The translations under genes were made by a program, and so were the position numbers. A DNA stretch of 64,000 bases from Paenibacillus xylanilyticus (GTDB lineage Bacteria; Bacillota; Bacilli; Paenibacillales; Paenibacillaceae): NCBI RefSeq assembly GCF_009664365.1, contig NZ_CP044310.1, forward strand, positions 3,483,001-3,547,000. Direction: 5' to 3'. Shown piece by piece: positions 17,322-24,470 of this stretch. The notes beneath the pieces are model-generated. The model had not been told where the DNA came from, searched no databases, and was given only the letters and a program-made list of their open reading frames with translations. Numbering within the stretch: the first letter of the stretch is position 1; every line of letters begins with the position of its first letter.

Positions 17322-18371
17322 ATGAATTCAACTTCTGTTTTGCTGCAAGATAAAAAGGATAAACAAGGGGTTCTGCTGGGAATTGGGCTTACTCTAATGC
17401 TTGCCCTTGCTGCCAAATATGCAGCCGGCTTTCCTTTTCTACACATCATGGGCCAGCTGGTACTTGCTATTTTGTTCGGCATGATCTGGAGAGCGGTCAG
17501 AAATGTACCTGATCATATGGTGAGCGGAATTTCCTTTTCAGCTAAAAAGCTTCTGCGATATGGAATCATTTTGCTTGGCATGCGGCTGAATTTGAAGGAT
17601 ATTATTCATGCAGGGCCCAAGGTTGCCTTGATCTCCTTCCTGAACATTACCATAACCATTTTTGTTGTGTATGGCATTGCCAAATTTTTTCACGTCGAGA
17701 GACGTTTGGGGCTATTAACTGCATGCGGAACAGCGATATGCGGAGCTGCAGCAGTTGTAGCCATTGCGCCTCAGATCCAAGCCAAAGACGAAGAAGCGGC
17801 CATTGGTGCAGCTACTGTAGCGATTCTGGGAACCATTTTTACGATGGTATACACCCTTCTATATCCATTTCTACACTTGTCTGCATCAGGATACGGCGTG
17901 TTTTCTGGCGCTACATTGCACGAAATCGCACATGTGATTGCAGCTGCAGAACCTGTGGGCCCAGATGCTGTGGACCTGGCTGTCATTGTTAAATTAACGC
18001 GTGTAGCCATGTTGGTGCCCGTCGCTATCTTGATTGGATTCTGGACGAATCGTTTGGATCGCTCCAAAAATTCAGGAAACAGCAAGATGAATAAAAGAAG
18101 CCTGAAATCCTTCCCGATCCCTTGGTTTATTTTCGGATTCCTCATGATGAGTGCTCTGAATACGCTGCAGGTTATTCCTTCAGGCTTGACGAATCTAATC
18201 ATTCTTGCAGCTTATATGCTGATTGCTATGGCCATGGCTGGTCTGGGCTTAAGTGTAGATACAGTTTCGTTTCGGCGATTGGGCCTAAAGGCTTTTGCAG
18301 CTGGCTTTATTGGCTCCATCGTTCTTTCCCTCATCGGATATGTATTTTTAAAACTATTCAATCTCGGCTGA
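17322..18371 (+). CDS. YeiH family membrane protein (putative sulfate exporter family)
   Basis: 349-aa integral membrane protein with about ten hydrophobic helices, among them LGIGLTLMLALAAKYAAGF, HIMGQLVLAILFGMIWRAV, GIILLGMRLNLKDI and VVAIAPQIQAKDEEAAIGAA. These conserved stretches identify the YeiH/UPF0324 family. Members are annotated as putative sulfate or sulfite-related exporters, largely by association. The ATG at 17322 is preferred to a GTG at 17313 that overlaps the weak GGA ribosome site. It is divergent from a YeiE-like LysR regulator. Actual transported species not proven. Confidence 0.88.
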   Translation: MNSTSVLLQDKKDKQGVLLGIGLTLMLALAAKYAAGFPFLHIMGQLVLAILFGMIWRAVRNVPDHMVSGISFSAKKLLRYGIILLGMRLNLKDIIHAGPKVALISFLNITITIFVVYGIAKFFHVERRLGLLTACGTAICGAAAVVAIAPQIQAKDEEAAIGAATVAILGTIFTMVYTLLYPFLHLSASGYGVFSGATLHEIAHVIAAAEPVGPDAVDLAVIVKLTRVAMLVPVAILIGFWTNRLDRSKNSGNSKMNKRSLKSFPIPWFIFGFLMMSALNTLQVIPSGLTNLIILAAYMLIAMAMAGLGLSVDTVSFRRLGLKAFAAGFIGSIVLSLIGYVFLKLFNLG

Positions 18372-18429
18372 TGAAAATAGTGTGCCATCTATCCCACTTT
18401 AGACAAACCTTACTACGATAACTGAAAAT

Positions 18430-18450
18430 AAGCCGCTAATATAGCGGCTT
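18430..18450. terminator. Terminator between YeiH (plus) and HAD phosphatase (minus)
   Basis: Perfect 9-bp stem AAGCCGCTA/TAGCGGCTT with a 3-nt loop. On the minus strand it is followed by a T-rich TTATTTT. It is best as the end of the HAD gene; the plus side lacks a T run. Confidence 0.65.
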
Positions 18451-18618
18451 CGATGGAATCATCTTCTTGTTCCTAGACAATAGGTCTACGAAATAGTGAC
18501 ATACCCAGATCTTATTTTATACTTTTTTACCAAATTTCACTGCAACTCATTCACTTATATCATAGAGATGTTGTATCAGGCTAACGTTTCCGGTTAGTTG
18601 GATGATTTACTGTAGAGG

Positions 18619-19413
18619 TTATATCACAAATTTTCCAATGGCATTAGCCACACCATCATGATCATTTGAGTCAGTTATGTAAACGGCGCATTTCTTAAGT
18701 TCAGTGATCGCGTTCCCCATGGCTACAGGAAATCCGGACAGATGGAATAGGCCTAAATCGTTAAAATCATCCCCAAACACCATCACATTTTCTGAATACA
18801 CCCCAATTTCACTTAACACCCATTCCACTGCTTTTTCCTTTGAAGCGGATTTATGCATGATTTGGATCAATGCTCCTCCATCCGTTGCGATGACATTCAC
18901 ATGGTCACCAAATTGCTCGCTTAGATCCTTCCATGTGTTACAACCTAGAACTAATATTTTGGTTGGGGATAGAGAGTCTATATCGTGTTGGTCAACAACC
19001 TGAGGTTTCAGATCATTTGGACGGATACCAAATGGAGGGCATTGAGAGTCCAGAATTGGTTTACTTGTGTACCATGAATCATTAACCTCGTATGCGATTA
19101 CGGATTGCGGCATGTTTAACTCGATGAATGTATTAATCTGTTGGTTGATCTCCAAAGGGATTGGAATATGACGCTCATTTTGTTTCGATTTGCATATAAC
19201 TAAAGCGCCATTGTAATAAATCATGTAATCTACAAACGGAAACTGCTTCACAAATTGATTTGCCGCTCTAGGCGGCCTTGCCGTGGCAACGATAATATGT
19301 ATCCCCAAATCAAAACATCGTTTAACAGCCTGAACATTCCTGGAAGATATCAATTTATCACTTCCGAGCAAAGTTCCGTCCAGGTCCAGCACAATGGCCT
19401 TAATTGTAGACAT
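18619..19413 (-). CDS. HAD superfamily hydrolase, Cof/YkrA type
   Basis: 264-aa cytoplasmic phosphatase of the Cof subfamily (HAD class IIB). Motif I is IVLDLDGTLLGSD (residues 6-18), motif II lies in IIVATARPPRAA, motif III is the lysine in the ASKEKAVEW region, and motif IV is FGDDFNDLGLF. The large C2B cap between them is intact. The frame is open about 50 codons further upstream, but the ATG at 19413 has GGGAGGGG at ideal distance and starts exactly at motif I. Substrates of this family are sugar phosphates or flavin/pyridoxal phosphates; none can be assigned here. Confidence 0.92.
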   Translation of the reverse strand: MSTIKAIVLDLDGTLLGSDKLISSRNVQAVKRCFDLGIHIIVATARPPRAANQFVKQFPFVDYMIYYNGALVICKSKQNERHIPIPLEINQQINTFIELNMPQSVIAYEVNDSWYTSKPILDSQCPPFGIRPNDLKPQVVDQHDIDSLSPTKILVLGCNTWKDLSEQFGDHVNVIATDGGALIQIMHKSASKEKAVEWVLSEIGVYSENVMVFGDDFNDLGLFHLSGFPVAMGNAITELKKCAVYITDSNDHDGVANAIGKFVI

Positions 19414-19638
19414 CCGACCCCTCCCCACACCGCTAAATTGGTAAAATAATACTATGCTTCTAGAGGTGTCGTCAACGTAAAAAGAAATTGCAGATATGCA
19501 GGATGAAAAACAACCTTTGTGGTTGGGAAAACGATCAGTCCGCGTTTCACCTAAGATTATGTTCGAGAGCAATGATCTGGAGTGTAACTTATTCGTACTC
19601 CGTCGTGTTTAATCTTCAAATGCCTTAAGGAGGGTTCA

Positions 19639-20187
19639 ATGCCAAAAGCCATTGTAATAACATTCCTGTCTATCTTTCTAATTTTACTGACAGCATGCAG
19701 CAACGATAGTTTGCCAAAAGATGAACCAAATATCTCGGAAAGTGAACCGAATTCTAATGCCGATCTCGATATAACAAAAACGAAAGATGCTGTAACGAAA
19801 TCATCGTCGAATATTGACTTTGAAGCTGGAATGACTATCGACCTAGAATCAGCTAAAGATCTGTTAAAAGAGAATGAGCGCCCCGCGCTGCGAGTACTCG
19901 AAAAGAACCTGACTGCTCTCGTAGAGCATGATCACAAAATGTATCAATCGGGTTTTGTTAATGATCGACTTGCCGATGCGATGGAATTTTATTATGGGGA
20001 GCACTTCCAATATAAATTCTCAAGTATCGAAAGCATTGGGGAAAGTACATCTATCAGGAATCAGGTGCATATTACAGTTCTTGGTGAACGTCTGGATACA
20101 ACAACAGGCTCGGTTGAAAAAATAAGATGGATGTATGCAATCCGGCAGAATGCACAACGAGATTGGGATATCTATACCATTGATTAA
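19639..20187 (+). CDS. Lipoprotein of unknown function, 182 aa
   Basis: N-terminal signal with lipobox LLTAC (Cys20) after a hydrophobic core, so it is exported and lipid-anchored to the outer face of the membrane. A Ser/Asn/Asp-rich linker (residues 21-55) precedes a folded domain of about 120 residues with VEHDHKMYQSGF, FYYGEHFQYKF and WMYAIRQNAQRDWDIYTID. The end resembles small stress- or cell-wall-associated lipoproteins, but I recognise no family. ATG after AAGGAGGG. A terminator follows at 20419. Confidence 0.85.
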   Translation: MPKAIVITFLSIFLILLTACSNDSLPKDEPNISESEPNSNADLDITKTKDAVTKSSSNIDFEAGMTIDLESAKDLLKENERPALRVLEKNLTALVEHDHKMYQSGFVNDRLADAMEFYYGEHFQYKFSSIESIGESTSIRNQVHITVLGERLDTTTGSVEKIRWMYAIRQNAQRDWDIYTID

Positions 20188-20350
20188 GGTCATTCATCTG
20201 CATCTGCTTATTATCTAGATTTATTAATAAGAAACATCCCTTTCCATGATCACGAAAAGAATCAAGTTGGATGACGTAGTTGAAGAAATCTTCGAGACTC
20301 TCCTCTCCGACATGACTCATTCGAAAATTCTCATTAAACTCAGTAGTCAA
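20072..20350 (-). CDS. Doubtful small ORF overlapping the lipoprotein gene end
   Basis: A frame starting at TTG 20350 behind GAGGTGG (7 nt spacing) encodes MTTEFNENFRMSHVGEESLE and continues with DFFNYVIQLDSFRDHGKGCF. The first about 55 residues have a protein-like composition. The last 38 codons run antisense through the lipoprotein gene, an overlap of 116 bp that is unusual for two intact genes. It may be a truncated gene or chance; no family recognised. Confidence 0.3.
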   Translation of the reverse strand: MTTEFNENFRMSHVGEESLEDFFNYVIQLDSFRDHGKGCFLLINLDNKQMQMNDLNQWYRYPNLVVHSAGLHTSILFFQPSLLLYPDVHQEL

Positions 20351-20414
20351 CAGTAAACCACCTCTCATAGATCGCACATGTCATATTCCGTTTTGGATAG
20401 TTTAGAACATAATG

Positions 20415-20446
20415 AAAACAGTTGCCTGCTTAGGCAACTGTTTTTT
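20415..20446. terminator. Bidirectional intrinsic terminator
   Basis: CAGTTGCC/GGCAACTG stem (20419-20426, 20433-20440) followed by TTTTTT on the plus strand, with AAAA before it giving TTTT on the minus strand. It ends the lipoprotein unit and the anti-sigma operon. Confidence 0.85.
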
Positions 20447-20495
20447 ATCGATGCGCTTTCACTCCCTCCATTCTTACTCGCATGATCATCCTGCT

Positions 20496-21461
20496 TTATT
20501 GGCCTAAACCATCCCAGAAGGTTTGGAAAGTACCTTTCTCCACCTCAAAAACGACGGGTACATTACCGTACCGCACCAGTCCTTCTTTGAACAGAACCAG
20601 TGGGACCTGCGTCTTGTCTTCCAGCGCTAGGTAGATAATCTTCCGGTCTTCCTGACCATATAGATGCTCTTCCAAGTCTGAAGTCATGGCTAGTGGTTTG
20701 GACTCATATAGTGCTGAAATAAATTTTTCCAATGATGGGTCCGCTGCCAACGGCTGTACCTGTGATAAGCCATTATTCCAGCTTTCAAAGGTCTCCCATT
20801 GTGCAGAATGGATGTTACCTTCGAGATTCAGCTGGCCAAACAGATCGACACCGCTCCCGATGGTGATATCATTGTTCTTGTCAAACAATTGAGCAAATAC
20901 CTGACCATCCATTTCAGTATATGACATGATTCGGAAGTCCTTATCATAGCCATCAACCATATAGATATCCGCTTCACCAATGTTGGAGGCCAGCTCTTTA
21001 TATTCATCCTGACTACTCAACTCATTAATGCCACCCGTTGTAGTACCCAGCTTTTCTCCGCGCAATGCCAGCGCATCCTCACCGTTAAGTGTTGTCGGGG
21101 ACTGCGTATAGACATGCCCCTGGTATACAACCAGTTGAAGCATACTTGCCTTTGGACCGCTGCTATTTGAATTGGGGAGTTCCGTCTTCGGAATCACTAC
21201 CGGGTCATATGTAACGTTCACTGCTGCCATTTGTGTCCCCGGTTGTGTCGAACCGTTCCACTGCTGCCATAAGCTCGGCGCAGCCAGTCCGATGCTGGCA
21301 GCAATGACAACACTCGCTGCAATGTAAAGAGGCTTGCGCTGGCGTTTTTGTTTATGGTGCTGCACATTGGAGATGTTCTCCATGCGTTTTCTCATTTGGT
21401 CATTTGTTTTCATCTGATCCACCGCTCTCTTATAATTTCGTTTGAATTGTTCCTCGTTCAT
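20496..21461 (-). CDS. Putative anti-sigma factor, single-pass membrane protein
   Basis: 321 aa from the ATG at 21461, with GGGGAGG upstream. The first about 42 residues are a charged cytoplasmic region rich in Lys/Arg (KRNYKRAVDQMKTNDQMRKR), the sigma-binding part. Residues 45-62 are one membrane helix (LYIAASVVIAASIGLAAP). The rest is an extracytoplasmic domain of about 255 aa. It overlaps the ECF sigma gene by 32 bp, the usual arrangement for a co-translated regulator of that sigma factor. There is no zinc HxxxCxxC motif, so it is not a ZAS-type anti-sigma; the assignment rests on architecture and context. Confidence 0.8.
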   Translation of the reverse strand: MNEEQFKRNYKRAVDQMKTNDQMRKRMENISNVQHHKQKRQRKPLYIAASVVIAASIGLAAPSLWQQWNGSTQPGTQMAAVNVTYDPVVIPKTELPNSNSSGPKASMLQLVVYQGHVYTQSPTTLNGEDALALRGEKLGTTTGGINELSSQDEYKELASNIGEADIYMVDGYDKDFRIMSYTEMDGQVFAQLFDKNNDITIGSGVDLFGQLNLEGNIHSAQWETFESWNNGLSQVQPLAADPSLEKFISALYESKPLAMTSDLEEHLYGQEDRKIIYLALEDKTQVPLVLFKEGLVRYGNVPVVFEVEKGTFQTFWDGLGQ

Positions 21462-21951
21462 TCGGTTCCTCCCCTTCAAGCTCCAGTTTTAACAGCTGTC
21501 TCCCCCGCTGTAATCGCATCTTCACCGCTGATTCGCTAATCTGTAAAATTTCACTGATTTTTCGGACTGGATAATCCTCGTAATAATACAGATGAACCAC
21601 CGCTCTATACTTGATGGGCAATGACAGCACGAGTTCGATGAGCACCCGGTCTTCAGGATCATCGGTCGTTAGAAATTCTGCTCCCTCCAGATTGACCTCC
21701 CGTTTGCGCCAGCCTCTACCTAATAAGGATTTGCAGTGATTGGTGATGACTCGGATCAACCATGCTTTCTGATGCTCTGCATCGTTGAACGTAGGGGCTT
21801 TTTCCATTAGCTTGATGAAGGTATCCTGAGTAGCTTCCTCCGCGTCCTCTCGTCTCCCAAGGTGTACCATGGCTATTCGGAACAGAGTATCCGCATAAGT
21901 CTCATAAATGTTCATCACATGATCGCCCGGTTGGGGCACGGATCGCCGCAT
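21430..21951 (-). CDS. ECF-family RNA polymerase sigma factor
   Basis: 173 aa with the two domains of group 4 sigma factors. Region 2 holds YADTLFRIAMVHLGRREDAE then EATQDTFIKL; region 4 holds LPIKYRAVVHLYYYEDYPVR and KISEILQISESAVKMRLQRG. It directs RNA polymerase to a small regulon, held inactive by the overlapping anti-sigma gene until a membrane or envelope signal arrives. ATG after AAAGGAGG. Autoregulation is likely, as a candidate ECF promoter lies 40 bp upstream. Confidence 0.94.
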   Translation of the reverse strand: MRRSVPQPGDHVMNIYETYADTLFRIAMVHLGRREDAEEATQDTFIKLMEKAPTFNDAEHQKAWLIRVITNHCKSLLGRGWRKREVNLEGAEFLTTDDPEDRVLIELVLSLPIKYRAVVHLYYYEDYPVRKISEILQISESAVKMRLQRGRQLLKLELEGEEPNERGTIQTKL

Positions 21952-21990
21952 GGTTGTTCAGCCCTCCTTTATACCTCTAACACTCTTAAG

Positions 21991-22015
21991 GACGGCATTT
22001 GGTCACATTTTGTTG
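21991..22015 (-). promoter_or_regulatory. Candidate ECF-type promoter of the sigma/anti-sigma operon
   Basis: On the minus strand CAACA (22011-22015) and CGTC (21991-21994) are 16 bp apart, the spacing of ECF promoters with a CAAC-like -35 and CGTC -10. It lies 40 bp before the sigma start codon. Confidence 0.4.
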
Positions 22016-22068
22016 AAAAGTTTCAGGATGTTGAAGAAATGATTGGATTCGGCATTCAAATTGCATAC

Positions 22069-22101
22069 AAAAATACCGACCCTCAAATTTCAAAGGTCGG
22101 T
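22069..22101 (-). terminator. Intrinsic terminator of the SOS operon
   Basis: ACCGACC/GGTCGGT stem (22075-22081 and 22095-22101) followed on the minus strand by TATTTTTG. It lies about 90 bp after the last gene of the UvrX-YolD operon. Confidence 0.72.
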
Positions 22102-22191
22102 TTACCCATTCGGGAGAAGAAAACAATGGTTATAACTTTCATTATGGTCCACTCTTTGCAGTTATATACCATCTTGCTTTAACGCTAGTTG

Positions 22192-22560
22192 TTATTTGGA
22201 CAATTCTGTAATATCAACGTTCATATGCTCCGTAAGCATTAAGGTAACATCCACTTTCACTTTGCTCCATAATAACGTCATTTTATGAATGTAACCTCTC
22301 ACCGAATAATTTACCGTTAAACTTAGCTCAGACCTCTGTTCATCAATGATCTTAATATGGTGTTCCTTTAAACTTTGTTTGGATCGGTACATCTCTAAGG
22401 CGATTTTCTTTTGGGTACCGTCTAAGTAATCAACATAGACCGATTTCATCTTAAAGTTTGAAGCGTATATTTTATGCTTATCTACCTCCAGAGCACTTAA
22501 CAGATAGGGAAGCTCTACCAGCCTCTTCACGAGTGCAAGTTCCTCAGAAGTCTGTCTCAC
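22192..22560 (-). CDS. Unknown protein, third gene of the SOS operon, 122 aa
   Basis: Starts at GTG 22560, 8 nt after AAGGAGG, overlapping the YolD-like gene by 17 bp; a longer frame to 22719 has no ribosome site and lies inside the upstream gene. The protein (MRQTSEELALVKRLVELPYL...) is soluble, rich in charged and beta-prone residues, with no signal or membrane segment, and no family that I recognise. Tight overlap with a LexA-controlled polymerase and YolD gene implies DNA-damage induction and perhaps a role as a partner of the polymerase. Confidence 0.75.
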   Translation of the reverse strand: MRQTSEELALVKRLVELPYLLSALEVDKHKIYASNFKMKSVYVDYLDGTQKKIALEMYRSKQSLKEHHIKIIDEQRSELSLTVNYSVRGYIHKMTLLWSKVKVDVTLMLTEHMNVDITELSK

Positions 22561-22909
22561 CGTACACGCCTCCTTCTTCAAGTTTGACCGTGACCAATTG
22601 ATCAAAATCGACCCATTCAAATCCATTGTGCATTTCAATTTTGATTTTCTTTCCAACGGTACTGACTGAAGTAACGATTCCGTGTATATATCGATTGCCC
22701 GACTCATTAAACACTTCAATGGTGGCTTGTAATGTATAGTTGAGCGACATATCTACATTTTGAGCCATGATCTCCCACTCATCCTCATGAATTAGCGGTT
22801 TGGCTTGAACATGAATTTGAGTACGATGCTGTATGATTCGCTCTTTATGTTGTGGAAGCATCATGCGGCTTGATTCCCATAATCCATTGGCCTCAAGTTT
22901 TTTGCTCAT
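22544..22909 (-). CDS. YolD-like family protein
   Basis: 121 aa. It shows the family opening GLWESSRMMLPQH (residues 9-21) and the C-terminal half with IHGIVTSVSTVGKKIKIEMH and FEWVDFDQLVTVKLEE. YolD-like proteins are small, often encoded next to UvrX/YqjW Y-family polymerases in Bacilli, and have been suggested to be UmuD-like partners. The start ATG overlaps the polymerase stop in an ATGA, so the two are translationally coupled. Confidence 0.88.
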   Translation of the reverse strand: MSKKLEANGLWESSRMMLPQHKERIIQHRTQIHVQAKPLIHEDEWEIMAQNVDMSLNYTLQATIEVFNESGNRYIHGIVTSVSTVGKKIKIEMHNGFEWVDFDQLVTVKLEEGGVYGETDF

Positions 22910-24147
22910 TTGTAGTGCCCCCCAATTTTAGATGCTCTATCGATTGCCTGACCAGCAGCTGTAATGGAGCTTGCTCGAAGTATGGCAATGTCGCCAAATC
23001 GATCCTTAATGTCGTCCATCACCTGATCAATAGCCCGTTTGTGCTCCTGATCATCAAAGAAAGATAGTTGATATGTATCCGCGTCGGATAATTGAGAAAG
23101 GGATACGCCTACACGGCGCACCGGTTGCCCATCCCAGTGTTGATGAAATATGCGTTTGGCAATCTTGCACACATCAACGGTTATGTTTGTTGGATCAGAC
23201 AGCTTAACCTGCCTGTGAAAGCCTGTTGGATGGTCGAAATCTGCTCCAGACACACTCACGGAAACGACACTACCCATCAGTCCTTTTTTACGAGCTCTTC
23301 GGCATACTTCAGTACAGATATCAAGGATGACCACTTCGATCTCCCAAGCCTCTGTGTAATCTCTAGGCAAGGTCATTCCGTTGCCAATATCCTTTTGTGT
23401 ACTGTGTGTGTTGACGGTTACCGGCGAGTTATCGAGTCCATTGGCGATGCGCCAGATCACTTCTCCATTCACGCCCCATTTACTCTTGAGTTGGGTAAGA
23501 GGTGTATTCGCCAAATCTCTAATCGTTCGGATACCCATCTTCCACAGATGTTTTTCCATTCTTGAGCCAATCCCCCACATATCGCGGATGGGCTTATCTC
23601 CAATGTGGAGGTGTAATTCTTCTTTCTTTAAGTGGAAAATGCCCCCTTTGACCTTTTTAGCGATCATATCGCAGCATAATTTACTAATGATTTTGTTTTC
23701 ACCAATGCCCGCTCTTGCGTAAACCCCTGTTTCATTATAGATCTTATCTTGAATTTGCTTGGCTAGATCGACAGGATCATTACCAAACAGATGCATAGAC
23801 CCTGTAAAATCAGCGAATAATTCGTCTATACTGTACGGCTCAACCAGATCGGTAAACTCCTCAATAATGGACATGATTTGAGTAGATACTTCAATGTATT
23901 CTTGCATATGAGGTCTAACAATGATTAGTTCAGGGCACTTCTGAAGCGACTGCCAGAGTGGTTCTGCGGTGGATACACCCCTCGCTTTGGCTAATGGACA
24001 AGCAGCAAGAATAATGCCAGAGCGTCTTGCTGGGTCGCCTGCAACGGCAAGTGGTCTATTTTTGTATTGAGGCATTTTCGCCTTTTCGACTGAAGCATAA
24101 AAGCTCTGCATATCTATGAGCATAATGGTTCGCTGCTTAGTCAACAC
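22906..24147 (-). CDS. Y-family DNA polymerase, UvrX/YqjW type
   Basis: Error-prone translesion polymerase, 413 aa from the GTG at 24147, which follows AGGAG by 9 nt; the open frame upstream enters the promoter. Catalytic acidic residues are in LIDMQSFYASVE (Asp12) and PYSIDELFAD (Asp108, Glu109). The thumb and little-finger regions are present (MWGIGSRMEKHLWKMGIRTI; GNGMTLPRDY). It belongs to the DinB/UmuC superfamily, closer to Bacillus UvrX/YqjW than to DinB. Two LexA boxes lie just upstream, so it is SOS-induced, with YolD-like and unknown genes downstream in the same operon. Confidence 0.92.
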   Translation of the reverse strand: MLTKQRTIMLIDMQSFYASVEKAKMPQYKNRPLAVAGDPARRSGIILAACPLAKARGVSTAEPLWQSLQKCPELIIVRPHMQEYIEVSTQIMSIIEEFTDLVEPYSIDELFADFTGSMHLFGNDPVDLAKQIQDKIYNETGVYARAGIGENKIISKLCCDMIAKKVKGGIFHLKKEELHLHIGDKPIRDMWGIGSRMEKHLWKMGIRTIRDLANTPLTQLKSKWGVNGEVIWRIANGLDNSPVTVNTHSTQKDIGNGMTLPRDYTEAWEIEVVILDICTEVCRRARKKGLMGSVVSVSVSGADFDHPTGFHRQVKLSDPTNITVDVCKIAKRIFHQHWDGQPVRRVGVSLSQLSDADTYQLSFFDDQEHKRAIDQVMDDIKDRFGDIAILRASSITAAGQAIDRASKIGGHYK

Positions 24148-24167
24148 TGAAATCACTCCTGTACTTA

Positions 24168-24209
24168 AGAACGTATGTTTGTATATATTATAAACCGAAC
24201 ACACGTTCT
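24168..24209 (-). promoter_or_regulatory. Two LexA (SOS) boxes and promoter of the UvrX operon
   Basis: CGAAC-ACAC-GTTCT at 24196-24209 differs by one base from the Bacillus LexA consensus CGAACN4GTTCG. A second, weaker box AGAAC-GTAT-GTTTG is at 24168-24181. Between them a minus-strand TATAAT at about 24186-24191 is a good -10, so LexA at either box would block the promoter. Confidence 0.82.
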
Positions 24210-24282
24210 TTATGCAAGAGGTAAATATTTATATTCCTCCGAGGGATAGTCATACTCAACTTTCAGAAGCGTGTCTTATGAC

Positions 24283-24317
24283 AAAGAAAGACCCTGAGGG
24301 AACAAACCCTCAAGGTC
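24283..24317 (-). terminator. Intrinsic terminator downstream of the sulfur-handling flavoprotein gene
   Basis: GACC(C)TGAGGG/CCCTCA(A)GGTC stem (24290-24300, 24307-24317) followed on the minus strand by TTTCTTTG. It ends the ArsR-flavoprotein transcript about 150 bp after its stop. Confidence 0.65.
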
Positions 24318-24470
24318 GATCAAAGACTTTTTCATGATTGATCTCTTTTTCTCAATTAACTACGCAATATCTCATATACACCCCAACGATGCTACAAAAG
24401 GAGCCCGAGCCATTAAAACAATAAGATATAAGATATCTATTGTGTAATAAATATAAAGTGCATATCCCTT

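Noticed and set aside
21862-22182. 106-codon plus-strand frame
   Set aside because: Antisense to the sigma-factor start and promoter and through a terminator hairpin; composition not protein-like.
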